From Spirosoma endbachense (GTDB lineage Bacteria > Bacteroidota > Bacteroidia > Cytophagales > Spirosomataceae): a stretch of 64,000 nucleotides of DNA. This document shows, in pieces, positions 52,840 through 61,599 of the stretch. The number at the start of each line of letters is the position of its first letter. Positions within the stretch are counted from its first letter, which is position 1. The stretch is taken from the NCBI RefSeq assembly GCF_010233585.1, contig NZ_CP045997.1, positions 5,750,621 to 5,814,620 on the forward strand. Direction: 5' to 3'. The translations under genes were made by a program, and so were the position numbers. Under the pieces are notes generated by a model that made no database searches, was not told the origin of the DNA, and saw only the letters and a program-made list of their open reading frames with translations.

Positions 52840-54306
52840 ATGCTTATCCATAAACCCATAGTATCTTCATCGGCTTTGCTCGTGCTTTTTGCGCTGGCAG
52901 CTTGTAACAACGAAGAAAATCCAAGTATAACAACATCCGAGGTTGTCCTGAAAAATCAGTCCGTTACGCCGGTTTTAGCGAAGAAACAGGCTGGTTTTGA
53001 AAGCCTTGAAATATTTTCGCTCATCAGTAGCGATGATAAATTAGATCAGTCGCCGGGCTATATTTTCGGTGGCTCTGCCGATGGGACGGGCATCCTGAAA
53101 AATACCGACGGAACCTACATGATGCTGGTCAACAATGAGGATAATTTCGCCGTATCCCGCCTGACCCTGGACAAAACCTTTAAACCCGTTAAAGGTGAAT
53201 ACCTGCTCAACTCCGATGGGGGTATCTGGCGCCTTTGTTCGGCAACGATGGCTACTCCCGAAATTCATGGCTTCGGGCCAAAATTTTTGACCTGTGGCGA
53301 AAGTGGACAGGAATCAAGAACCCACGCACTGGATCCATACGGCAGTGTTGGATCGGCCAGTTTATCAAAAGAAGTGGCAGGGTTGGGACGGTGGAGTGCC
53401 GAAAATGCCGTGCCACTTCCCAAAACAGCGTTTTCTGGGAAAACGATTATCCTGATTGGTGACGACGATTCAGATACATACGGCGGCCAGGTAGCAATGT
53501 ATGTGTCGAACACAGTGGGTGATCTGGAAAACGGAACGCTTTATATGATGAAGCGCACCGATGGTAACCAGAAAGAAATGGACATGAAAACTGGTACAAA
53601 ATATCCGGTTGAGTTTGCCAGGATCGATGACCACAAGACGTTGACAGGTGATCAGATCAATCGGAAGGTCAATGATCTGAAAGCCATTAAGTTTGGTCGG
53701 GTTGAGGATGTCGATTATGGCAAAGGGAGCGATGCCTCTAAAGCCCGCGAGGTCTATTTTACCGTGACGGGGCAGGCAACTACGGGTGTTAATGCCGATT
53801 ACTCGCGCTCGAAATACGGCCGGGTTTATAAATTGACGCTTGATGCTGCTGATCCAACAAAAGGCTCACTCGAATTGCTGCTCGATGGCGACGATCGGAA
53901 TGGAATAGCCAAAACTTTTCAGGACCCTGACAACATTACGGTTACTGAAAACTATGCCTACATTCAGGAAGACCCGAATGGCTACGGCGACGAAACCCAC
54001 GATTCGTATCTGTATCAGTATAGCTTCAAGACGGGTGAGTTAAAACCAGTATTGATGATCGACCACCGCCGGACAGAAGCAGATGCTGCTAAATATAATG
54101 TGGGCGGAACATCGGCCAAAGGTGCCTGGGAAATCAGTGGAATGATCGATATTTCAGATGTGATTGGCGTTCCGAATACGTTCTCCGTTGGCTTGCAGGC
54201 CCATTCCTGGCGGGACGATAAATACAAGAAAGTAGATGGTGGCTCCAAACGGCCCGACGAAAACCAGGGCAGCCAGCTAGTGATTATTAAAGGTTTAGCG
54301 CGTTAA
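52840..54306 (+). CDS. PhoX-like (DUF839) lipoprotein, putative phosphatase
   Basis: The 488-residue protein has a lipobox-like FALAACNN. The body has the DUF839/PhoX beta-propeller pattern: TYMMLVNNEDNFAVSRL, GGIWRLCSATMATPEIHGFG, LTCGESGQES, LKAIKFGRVEDVDYGKG and FQDPDNITVTENYAYIQEDPNG. PhoX enzymes are calcium/iron-dependent alkaline phosphatases, but they are usually Tat-exported and longer; this protein has a lipoprotein signal and no twin Arg. Phosphatase activity is therefore only likely. A terminator separates it from the peroxidase gene. Confidence 0.72.
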   Translation: MLIHKPIVSSSALLVLFALAACNNEENPSITTSEVVLKNQSVTPVLAKKQAGFESLEIFSLISSDDKLDQSPGYIFGGSADGTGILKNTDGTYMMLVNNEDNFAVSRLTLDKTFKPVKGEYLLNSDGGIWRLCSATMATPEIHGFGPKFLTCGESGQESRTHALDPYGSVGSASLSKEVAGLGRWSAENAVPLPKTAFSGKTIILIGDDDSDTYGGQVAMYVSNTVGDLENGTLYMMKRTDGNQKEMDMKTGTKYPVEFARIDDHKTLTGDQINRKVNDLKAIKFGRVEDVDYGKGSDASKAREVYFTVTGQATTGVNADYSRSKYGRVYKLTLDAADPTKGSLELLLDGDDRNGIAKTFQDPDNITVTENYAYIQEDPNGYGDETHDSYLYQYSFKTGELKPVLMIDHRRTEADAAKYNVGGTSAKGAWEISGMIDISDVIGVPNTFSVGLQAHSWRDDKYKKVDGGSKRPDENQGSQLVIIKGLAR

Positions 54307-54329
54307 GCATCGTTTTATAGAAGTACACT

Positions 54330-54361
54330 GCCTGACTGGTCTTTTGCTGGTCAGGCTTTTT
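54330..54361 (+). terminator. Rho-independent terminator after the PhoX-like gene
   Basis: GCCTGAC (54330-54336) pairs with GTCAGGC (54350-54356), followed by five T, 24 bp after the stop and just before the peroxidase start at 54376. Confidence 0.75.
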
Positions 54362-54375
54362 GCTTAACCATCGAT

Positions 54376-56217
54376 ATGATCTCGGAAAAAAATCGTCCAG
54401 TACCTGCCCATAAGACTGCTGAACCGAATGCGTGGTGGATAATTGCGCTTGTTGCCGGACTCTTATTTCTCATAGGTCTATATGGATTGTTTCGGCCCCG
54501 ACCCACTGCCCTGCAACGGGTTCAGACGCAATACATAAGCGACATCGCGCTGCTCGATTCAGCGGTGAGGACGCTACAACGGGTCATTGTTGAAAAACGC
54601 CCTGTGGCAGCCTGGAAGCAGGCTTTTCTGGAAGCGCGGCTGTGCTATAAACGGGTTGAGTTTCTAACTGAATTATACAACCCCGAAACGGCCAAAAGTA
54701 TCAACGGCCCCAACCTCCCTGAGGTAGACGAAGCCGATAAAAGGGTAGAGCAACCCGAAGGATTACAGGTACTGGAAGAGTTTGTGTTCCACTATGATCC
54801 AGAGCAACAGGCAGAAGCCGTTGTGCAGGTAGCGTTGGTAGTGTCGAATGTCGGTCGGCTGACCAAAGTGGCTGCTACGAACGAGATGACTGATAGCCAT
54901 ATTTTTGATGCCATGCGACTGGACGTGTTCCGGCTTATTTCGCTTGGTATTGCCGGTTTCGATTCGCCGATTGCCCGCCATTCATTGCCGGAGGCCGTTC
55001 AGGTACTGGAAAGTCTACGGCAGCATCTAAGTTTCTACAAGCTGCCTGAAAAAGATGCCAGACTAGCGGCTCAGTTGGATCATGTTTTTGCCGATGCTAT
55101 TGCCAGCTTAAACCGTGGCCCCGATTTTAACCGATTTGACCGCTTGACCTTTATTACAAATCAGGCTAATGTACTAAGTGGTTTGTTGCTGGATGCCCAA
55201 AGAGTGCTGAACATCCCTGTTTTTCAGGAAAGTCGTTTTCTGTCAGCGCAGGCACGAACCTTGACCGACCCTGACGCGTTCGATAGCAATTTTTTCGTCA
55301 ATTCGAACGATGACCGACCAACTGCCGAACGTGTTGCGCTGGGTAAGTTATTGTTTTATGATCCGATCCTCTCGGGTAATTCAAAACGTAGTTGTGCATC
55401 GTGCCATCAGCCAGAACGTGCGTTTACGGACGGTGAACCTACGAGTCTGGGAGTAGCAGGAGCACGTAGTAAACGAAATGCCCCTACGCTCCTGAATGCA
55501 TCGTTGCAGGCCGTGCAGTTTATGGACTCCAGAGTCGTGTTCCTGGAAGATCAGGCCAGCGACGTTATTGCCAATGAGACTGAAATGCACGGTTCGCTGC
55601 CTGCTGCGGTTCGTGCCCTGCAACAACGGAATGAATACCGCAACCGCTTCGTCAAAGCCTACAAAGCAGGCGTTACGGAATATACGGTCAAAAACGCCCT
55701 TGCCAGCTATATACGCTCACTAACTAGTCTTGATTCCCGGATTGATCGGTATCTGCGGAACGACGCTGGCCGACATCAACCGGCCCGGCTTACAGTCGAA
55801 GAGAAACACGGATTCAACCTGTTTATGGGCAAAGGACAGTGCGCTACCTGCCATTTTTTTCCGCTATTCAACGGAACCGTTCCGCCAATGTTCGCCAAAA
55901 CCGAAAGCGAAGTATTAGGGACGCCCGCTACTCCGGCTAATCATCAACTTGACGCTGATGTAGGGAAATTTAAAACGACGGCTATGGATCTTCAAAAGCA
56001 TGCCTTCAAAACACCTACAATTCGGCACGTGGCGAAAACCGCTCCATACATGCACAATGGCGTTTATCAAACCCTCGAACAGGTTGTCGATTTTTATAAT
56101 CAGGGTGGGGGAAATGGCCTGGGTTTCAGCCTCCCTAATCAGACCTTACCCGATTCAAAACTGGATCTGACAAAAACGGAACAGGCCGCACTGGTCGCGT
56201 TTATGAAGGCGTTGTGA
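54376..56217 (+). CDS. Di-haem cytochrome c peroxidase family protein with N-terminal imelysin-like extension
   Basis: The 613-residue protein starts with a cytoplasmic tail and a membrane anchor (about 20-40; WWIIALVAGLLFLIGLYGLF). Residues about 50-290 are helical, with GLQVLEEFVFHYDP resembling the imelysin motif region. The C-terminal half is a CCP/MauG-type domain with two haem sites, CASCH at about 340 and CATCH at about 489, plus FTDGEPTSLGVAG and HNGVYQTLEQVVDFYNQGGG. It probably reduces peroxide, or oxidises a partner, in the periplasm. The imelysin assignment is inference from weak similarity. Confidence 0.87.
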   Translation: MISEKNRPVPAHKTAEPNAWWIIALVAGLLFLIGLYGLFRPRPTALQRVQTQYISDIALLDSAVRTLQRVIVEKRPVAAWKQAFLEARLCYKRVEFLTELYNPETAKSINGPNLPEVDEADKRVEQPEGLQVLEEFVFHYDPEQQAEAVVQVALVVSNVGRLTKVAATNEMTDSHIFDAMRLDVFRLISLGIAGFDSPIARHSLPEAVQVLESLRQHLSFYKLPEKDARLAAQLDHVFADAIASLNRGPDFNRFDRLTFITNQANVLSGLLLDAQRVLNIPVFQESRFLSAQARTLTDPDAFDSNFFVNSNDDRPTAERVALGKLLFYDPILSGNSKRSCASCHQPERAFTDGEPTSLGVAGARSKRNAPTLLNASLQAVQFMDSRVVFLEDQASDVIANETEMHGSLPAAVRALQQRNEYRNRFVKAYKAGVTEYTVKNALASYIRSLTSLDSRIDRYLRNDAGRHQPARLTVEEKHGFNLFMGKGQCATCHFFPLFNGTVPPMFAKTESEVLGTPATPANHQLDADVGKFKTTAMDLQKHAFKTPTIRHVAKTAPYMHNGVYQTLEQVVDFYNQGGGNGLGFSLPNQTLPDSKLDLTKTEQAALVAFMKAL

Positions 56218-56232
56218 TCTGGGCCTGGTTGT

Positions 56233-56260
56233 ACGACATCGTTTCATAAATCGATGTCGT
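56233..56260 (+). terminator. Short hairpin after the peroxidase gene
   Basis: ACGACATCG (56233-56241) pairs with CGATGTCGT (56252-56260), loop of 10, 15 bp after the stop. It lacks a T run, so termination is uncertain. Confidence 0.45.
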
Positions 56261-56290
56261 TATTGGTTGGTGAATTCGTCAGAAAAGAAG

Positions 56291-56420
56291 TTGATGTTGT
56301 GATGTGGTGTCGGTTTCTCAAAACCGACAAGCCGAGGTTTCTCCAACCCTCGTTGTTCAGGCCAAATGCGGTTACTCAACCCGCGAAGGTCAGGTTTAAG
56401 CAGCATAACCTCACTCAACC
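56291..56420 (-). repeat. Double-hairpin intergenic repeat, copy 3 (inverted)
   Basis: Read on minus, the order is GTTGAGTGAGG, AACCTGACCTTCG, GGGTTG, TGAACAACGAGG and finally the hairpin TGTCGGTTT-TGAG-AAACCGACA (56308-56329), then CCACATCA. This follows copy 1 closely, though the first hairpin has decayed. It fills the 329-bp gap between the peroxidase gene and the AT-rich DinB gene. Confidence 0.7.
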
Positions 56421-56546
56421 GTTAAACTCAAAGCTGGTAGTCAGCTCATCAACTATACGGAGTTGATCGCCCAGACCTGTAGGCATAATTGTAGGCTGAT
56501 TATGCCGAAATGAATCGTTTCGACTATGATTCTTTTCGGCTTACAA

Positions 56547-57149
56547 ATGACGAATAAAAAGTACGTATATTGGGCTGATAATGTTATCCCATTCATTTAT
56601 AGATATCCCATTCCTTTAGATCAAATGAATCAAATTGAAAGTTTTGTCAAGCAAACCGAGGTTGCTTACGATTGGACGAACAGACTGATAAGTTCAATAC
56701 CCTATGAAAAATGGGACGATATACCTGAAGTAATTGAATCATCGGTAAGCTGGCAGGTTGGCCACCTGATTGTTAGCGTTTATTACCATTCAATTATGGT
56801 TATTTCTGGTCACCAAATGGATATACTTCAGAAAATTCCTCTAAAAAAATATGATGAATTTTACACCGCTGCGCCACCTAAAAATTCGACGGGGAAAGTA
56901 GATTTGAAAGAGCTACAAAGTCAATTGGTGACTATGCAGAAAAAATCAATTGACATAATTAAGTCATTATCTGTCGAAGATCTTGATCGCGAATTAGAAC
57001 CTACGCCAATCCCACACCCGATTGCAAAAACCAAGTTTGATGCATTGGACTGGAATATAAAGCATGCAATGTGGCACTGTGGGCAATTGGGTATTTTAAA
57101 GCGAATTCATGGTGAACGATATGACTTTGGTTTACGAAGAGCAGACTAA
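56547..57149 (+). CDS. DinB-family protein, AT-rich
   Basis: I choose the ATG at 56547 (MTNKKYVYWADNVIPF); an in-frame ATG at 56526 is also possible. The 200-residue protein has a four-helix DinB pattern: an early QTEVAYDWTNRLI, SSVSWQVGHLIVSVYYHS with the first metal His, and DWNIKHAMWHCGQLGILKRIHG with the last ligands. It differs from the DinB protein at 43243 and is much richer in A and T codons than most genes here. Inference: acquired from another Bacteroidota lineage. Confidence 0.85.
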   Translation: MTNKKYVYWADNVIPFIYRYPIPLDQMNQIESFVKQTEVAYDWTNRLISSIPYEKWDDIPEVIESSVSWQVGHLIVSVYYHSIMVISGHQMDILQKIPLKKYDEFYTAAPPKNSTGKVDLKELQSQLVTMQKKSIDIIKSLSVEDLDRELEPTPIPHPIAKTKFDALDWNIKHAMWHCGQLGILKRIHGERYDFGLRRAD

Positions 57150-57265
57150 AAAAAAGCTGTGGGAATAAATTTGTAAACGAGCTACTGCCTCATTATAATC
57201 TTTAGATTGCCCTCGAAAATTTTTGTTTTAATAGACCTGTTGTTATGTTATAAATTATAAAAAAG

Positions 57266-57796
57266 ATGAACAATTCAATTAAGGAAATTGACGATATACT
57301 ACAGAAATTTAAACCAATTATTGGCGAAGATTACGAAAAGTATAGGAATCACGTATATCGTGTTTTCTTGAATTGTTTACTGATTGACAACAAAAAAGAA
57401 AATGAAGAAAAATACGCAATCGCTACCGTATTTCATGATATTGGAATCTGGACTAATCATACCATAGATTATTTAGATCCTTCAGTTGAGCAGGCCAAAA
57501 TTTATTTGGCGAAAATGGATAAAAAGGACTGGATAAACGAAATTTCGTTAATGATATATTGGCACCATAAAACGACTAAATACCAGGGTGAATTTACTGA
57601 AACAGTAGAAAACTTTCGGAAGGCCGATTGGATCGATGTCTCGTTGGGTTTGTTAACGTTTGGTTACGATAAGCAAAAAATCGAAGCCAACAGAAAGCAA
57701 TTGCCGAACTTAGGATTTCATGCTTTTCTCATTCGGGCAACCACGAAAAACTTCTTTCGGCATCCGCTGAATCCACTCCCTATGTTCAGGAAATAG
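57266..57796 (+). CDS. HD-domain protein (predicted phosphohydrolase), AT-rich
   Basis: The 176-residue protein has HD-superfamily ligands: His in RNHVYRVF (about 28), the HD pair in VFHDIGIW (about 56-57) and a final Asp in FRKADWIDVS (about 117). Two histidines in MIYWHHKTT add to the site. The substrate is unknown. It shares AT-rich codon use with the DinB gene 116 bp upstream, and both point the same way, so they may have arrived together. Confidence 0.83.
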   Translation: MNNSIKEIDDILQKFKPIIGEDYEKYRNHVYRVFLNCLLIDNKKENEEKYAIATVFHDIGIWTNHTIDYLDPSVEQAKIYLAKMDKKDWINEISLMIYWHHKTTKYQGEFTETVENFRKADWIDVSLGLLTFGYDKQKIEANRKQLPNLGFHAFLIRATTKNFFRHPLNPLPMFRK

Positions 57797-57829
57797 GGAG
57801 CCAGTGAGCTTTGCCCGGAATTCCCCTTT

Positions 57830-58183
57830 TTAGTCTGCTACGCTATCAGCCTGTGGCCTATCCAATCCGGCGCGCATCTGTTCCAGAAACGATTTTATTT
57901 TTTGGAGTTTGACAATATGACGGGCATTCTCGCGTCGGCGGGCGTCGCGCTCCTTCAAAAACTCGCGGGCTCCGGGCAGGGTGAATTTCTGATTGTCAAT
58001 TAAATCCAGAATTTCTTTCAGGTGATCGATGTCAGCTTGCGTGTATACCCGGTCGCCGGAACGGTTTTTCTTGGGCTGGAGTGTCGGAAACTCCTTTTCA
58101 TAATACCGTAGTTTCGAGGCATTGATCCCAAACATCTCCGCCACTTCCTTAATGCCATAATAAAACTTGCCGGTGCTTTCCAT
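57830..58183 (-). CDS. MerR-family transcriptional regulator
   Basis: The 117-residue protein has a MerR winged HTH (about 8-75; YGIKEVAEMFGINASKLRYYEKEF, then SGDRVYTQADIDHLKEIL) and a short helical dimer region (IVKLQKIKSFLEQM). There is no C-terminal effector domain or metal-binding Cys. It is divergent to alaS. Confidence 0.92.
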   Translation of the reverse strand: MESTGKFYYGIKEVAEMFGINASKLRYYEKEFPTLQPKKNRSGDRVYTQADIDHLKEILDLIDNQKFTLPGAREFLKERDARRRENARHIVKLQKIKSFLEQMRAGLDRPQADSVAD

Positions 58184-58227
58184 ATGACAAACTTGCTGAT
58201 GTTCGGTTAAACCTGCAAGTTTTGGCG

Positions 58228-58235
58228 TAATTTTG
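58228..58235 (+). promoter_or_regulatory. -7 box, probably of alaS
   Basis: TAATTTTG matches TAnnTTTG, in the gap between MerR (start 58183, minus) and alaS (start 58328). The -33 region is not clear. Confidence 0.4.
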
Positions 58236-58327
58236 CGAATCAGTTGTTGGTCAGTAATCGTTAGCCGTTCGTTAGTAGCGTTTTGCGATACTACTGATTG
58301 ATCGACTGTCGACTAATGACTAACACA

Positions 58328-60985
58328 ATGACTTCCCACGAAATACGTCGGCATTTTCTCGACTTCTTCCGTTCTAAAGAACACCTGATTGTTGCTTCGG
58401 CTCCGCTCGTTGCCAAAAACGACCCAACGCTGATGTTCAACAACTCGGGCATGGCCCAGTTCAAAGATTTCTTCCTTGGCAATGGTACGCCCCCGTCTAA
58501 ACGAGTGGCAGATACCCAAAAATGCCTGCGCGTTTCGGGTAAACACAATGACCTCGAAGATGTCGGATTTGATACCTATCACCACACCATGTTCGAGATG
58601 CTTGGCAACTGGTCGTTCGGTGATTATTTCAAGAAAGAGGCCATTACCTGGGCGTGGGAGTTGCTGACGGAGGTGTATAAATTGCCGAAAGATCGACTCT
58701 ATGTTTCTGTATTTCAGGGTGATGAAAAAGATAATGTCCCCTTCGATCAGGAAGCGTTTGATCTCTGGCAGCCTATCGTTGGTGAAGATCGGATCATTTA
58801 TGGCAACAAGAAAGATAATTTCTGGGAAATGGGTGATACCGGTCCATGCGGTCCCTGCTCAGAGATTCACGTCGACCTGCGCTCAGCCGAAGAAATCGCC
58901 GAAAAACCGGGTAAGGAACTGGTAAACGCCGATCATCCGCAGGTTGTTGAAATCTGGAACCTTGTGTTTATGCAGTTCAACCGCAAGGCCGACGGTTCGC
59001 TGGAACCGCTGCCTGCCCGCCACGTTGATACGGGCATGGGTTTCGAGCGGTTGTGCATGGCCATTCAGGGTAAAAAATCGAACTACGATACCGATGTCTT
59101 TTCGGGAACGATTCGTGTCATTGAAGAACTGTCGGGGAAACAATACGGTGGCACGATGGACAAATCGGATGTAGCGATGCGCGTCATTGCCGATCACATC
59201 CGGGCAGTGTCTTTTGCCATTGCCGATGGACTTGTTCCTTCGAATGCCAAAGCAGGCTACGTTATCCGGCGTATTCTGCGCCGGGCTATTCGGTATGGCT
59301 ACTCGTACCTGGGTATGAATGAGCCGTTTATGACCAAACTTGTGCCGACACTGGCCATGCAGTTTGCCGACGTGTTCCCTGAACTGAATGCTCAGCGCGA
59401 TTTCGTAGCAACGGTCATTCGGGAAGAAGAAATTGCGTTCCTGCGTACGCTTGGAACGGGCTTAGGGCGTCTCGATCAGATCATTGGTCAGTTGACAACC
59501 GAGGGTAAGTCAGAAATTCCAGGTGAAACGGTATTTGAACTGAACGATACCTTCGGTTTCCCGGCTGATCTGACGGCCCTGATCGCCCGCGAAAAAGGCC
59601 TCACCATCGACGAAGCCGGTTTCCAGAAATCACTTCAGGAACAAAAAGTACGGTCGAGAAAAGATGCTGTCTCATCGGCTGGTGACTGGATTGAACTGGC
59701 CGAAACGGATAAGGTCGAATTTGTGGGATACGATCAGCCTGAAGCCTATGCACAGCTTGTGAAGTATCGCAAGATCAAGAATAAGCAGGGAACGCAGGTG
59801 CAGATAGTGCTCGATAAAACCCCTTTCTACGCCGAATCGGGCGGACAGATTGGTGATACGGGCGTGCTGGAACTCTTTGCCGGTTCGGATCAGATCGGGA
59901 CATTGACCGTGCTGGATACGAAGAAAGAAAACGACCTGACCATTCATATCGTTGAGGATGTGAGGGGCATTGATGATCTATTGGCCGAAACGGATACGGT
60001 TTATGCGGTCATCAACACAGCCCGCCGTGGCCTGACCAGCAGTAATCACTCGGCCACGCACCTGCTGCATTCGGCCCTGCGCGAAGTGTTAGGTCCGCAC
60101 GTAGCTCAGAAAGGTTCGTATGTTGGCCCTGATGCGCTGCGGTTTGACTTCTCGCACTTTAGCAAAGTGACCGACGAGCAACTGGCTGAGGTGGAACGGA
60201 TCGTGAATGAGAAAATCCGGGAGGATATTAAACTCGATGAAAAGCGCAACGTGCCGATCGAACAGGCTAAGGCCTTAGGAGCAACCGCCCTGTTTGGCGA
60301 GAAATACGGCGACTTCGTTCGCGTCATTACCTTCGATCCCAACTACTCGGTCGAACTCTGTGGTGGCACACATGTTCCGGCAACGGGTCATATTGGTCTG
60401 TTCAAATTTACCGGCGAAGGGTCTGTTTCGACGGGTGTTCGTCGGGTAGAGGCCAAAACGTCGGCGGGTGCCGAAGCGTTGGTCAATGAGCAGATGGCCG
60501 TTGTTTCGGAGTTGAAAGAATTACTGAAAGCGCCGAAAGATGTCGTAAAAGCCGTACAGTCGTTGCTGGAAGAGCGGAGTTCTTTGCAAAAACAGGTCGA
60601 AGCCTTACAGAACGAGAAAGTTCAGCAACTGAAAAACCTGCTTCTGGAGAAAGTGGAAACCATAAACGGGCACGCTCGTCTGGTAGAACGGGTGGATGTA
60701 CCTTCGGCTGATGCGTTGAAACAACTGGCCTACGATCTGAAAGCGAAGGTCGACAATCTGGCCGTAGTGCTCGGAGCCGACATCAATGGGAAACCGCAAC
60801 TGGCGGTTATGCTACCCGATTCCCTGATTCAGGGGCGGAATCTGAATGCTGGTCAGGTTGTTAAGGAGTTAGCTAAAAATATCAAAGGCGGTGGGGGTGG
60901 TCAGCCGTTCTTTGCTACCGCAGGCGGTTCCGATTCGTCGGGTCTGGATGCCGCACTGGCGCAGGGTAAAGAACTGCTGGGGTAG
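58328..60985 (+). CDS. alaS: Alanyl-tRNA synthetase
   Basis: I choose the ATG at 58328 ([19 protein letters not shown]); ATGs at 58298 and 58316 are in frame. The 885-residue enzyme has the class II core ([41 protein letters not shown]), the tRNA-binding middle, and the editing domain with zinc ligands in [10 protein letters not shown] and [10 protein letters not shown]. The C-terminal domain ends [15 protein letters not shown]. It charges tRNA-Ala and clears mischarged Ser/Gly. The Bacteroidota order MerR-alaS is divergent here. Confidence 0.97.
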   Translation: MTSHEIRRHFLDFFRSKEHLIVASAPLVAKNDPTLMFNNSGMAQFKDFFLGNGTPPSKRVADTQKCLRVSGKHNDLEDVGFDTYHHTMFEMLGNWSFGDYFKKEAITWAWELLTEVYKLPKDRLYVSVFQGDEKDNVPFDQEAFDLWQPIVGEDRIIYGNKKDNFWEMGDTGPCGPCSEIHVDLRSAEEIAEKPGKELVNADHPQVVEIWNLVFMQFNRKADGSLEPLPARHVDTGMGFERLCMAIQGKKSNYDTDVFSGTIRVIEELSGKQYGGTMDKSDVAMRVIADHIRAVSFAIADGLVPSNAKAGYVIRRILRRAIRYGYSYLGMNEPFMTKLVPTLAMQFADVFPELNAQRDFVATVIREEEIAFLRTLGTGLGRLDQIIGQLTTEGKSEIPGETVFELNDTFGFPADLTALIAREKGLTIDEAGFQKSLQEQKVRSRKDAVSSAGDWIELAETDKVEFVGYDQPEAYAQLVKYRKIKNKQGTQVQIVLDKTPFYAESGGQIGDTGVLELFAGSDQIGTLTVLDTKKENDLTIHIVEDVRGIDDLLAETDTVYAVINTARRGLTSSNHSATHLLHSALREVLGPHVAQKGSYVGPDALRFDFSHFSKVTDEQLAEVERIVNEKIREDIKLDEKRNVPIEQAKALGATALFGEKYGDFVRVITFDPNYSVELCGGTHVPATGHIGLFKFTGEGSVSTGVRRVEAKTSAGAEALVNEQMAVVSELKELLKAPKDVVKAVQSLLEERSSLQKQVEALQNEKVQQLKNLLLEKVETINGHARLVERVDVPSADALKQLAYDLKAKVDNLAVVLGADINGKPQLAVMLPDSLIQGRNLNAGQVVKELAKNIKGGGGGQPFFATAGGSDSSGLDAALAQGKELLG

Positions 60986-61004
60986 AGTAGCAAAACGAAA
61001 AATT

Positions 61005-61199
61005 ATGGCAACCATACAATTGACGTTTCCTGATCAACAATTGGAGGCTCTGCAACTTAAAGCTGAATCGGTACACTTGACGGTGGATGAGTTATTGAAA
61101 CAGACAATAGAATCTTTAGTGCAGCAATCGCCTGTTCAGGAACAGGCGATTGCTTATGTCCTTACGAAAAATAAGGCATTATACGAACGGTTGGCTTGA
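61005..61199 (+). CDS. Antitoxin-like small protein of a Doc-type pair
   Basis: The ATG at 61005 gives 64 residues (MATIQLTFPDQQLEALQLKA); the open frame runs further up into alaS but that part is shadow. The pattern is a short N-terminal strand, a helix (HLTVDELLKQTIESLVQQS) and a C-terminal helix ending LTKNKALYERLA, which is how antitoxins that neutralise Fic/Doc toxins often end. Its stop overlaps the start of the Doc-like frame (TGATG at 61197-61201). A 14-bp-arm hairpin lies inside the gene at 61123-61154. Confidence 0.75.
   Translation: MATIQLTFPDQQLEALQLKAESVHLTVDELLKQTIESLVQQSPVQEQAIAYVLTKNKALYERLA
61123..61154. repeat. Hairpin inside the antitoxin gene (14-bp arms)
   Basis: AGCAATCGCCTGTT (61123-61136) pairs exactly with AACAGGCGATTGCT (61141-61154), loop CAGG. 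It encodes part of the C-terminal half of the antitoxin. Confidence 0.7.
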
Positions 61200-61577
61200 T
61201 GAAATGTTTATCCCTTCCTGAGGTATTCCTGTTACATGAACGAATCATTCATCTGTCAGGAGGGAGCTTGGGCATTCGTAATCAGGAAGCGGTTGCATCG
61301 GCCCTTATACAGCCCTTTGCCACATTTGTAAGCTATATATCCGACTTTGTTTGAGAAAGCAGCTCTGACTGGGTATCTGTTGATCTGCAATCATCCGTTT
61401 GTGGATGGAAATAAACGAATTGGCCATGCTGTTATGGAAGTACTCCTGGTGTTGAATGGATATGAAATCATAGCCAGAATTGATGAACAGGAGAAACTTA
61501 TCCTACAGGTTGCAGACGGAGCCTTAACGAGGGAGCAATTTACGGATTGGTTAAAAGAACATGTAAAGCTTCTATAG
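61199..61577 (+). pseudogene. Doc/Fic-family toxin, frameshifted
   Basis: The frame from the ATG at 61199 reads MKCLSLPEVFLLHERIIHL, then GSLGIRNQEAVASALIQPFATF, typical of Doc N-termini, and stops at about 61354. In another frame AIYPTLFEKAALTGYLLICN and HPFVDGNKRIGHAVMEVLLVLNGYE (the Fic motif) continue to a stop at 61575-61577. The junction lies at about 61325-61335, where the expected GGxxLYPT segment is short; a gain of 1 or loss of 2 bases (mod 3) explains it. Doc toxins phosphorylate EF-Tu. As read, no full toxin is made unless ribosomes shift frame. Confidence 0.85.
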
Positions 61578-61599
61578 TCAACCATTCATTCTACTCACA

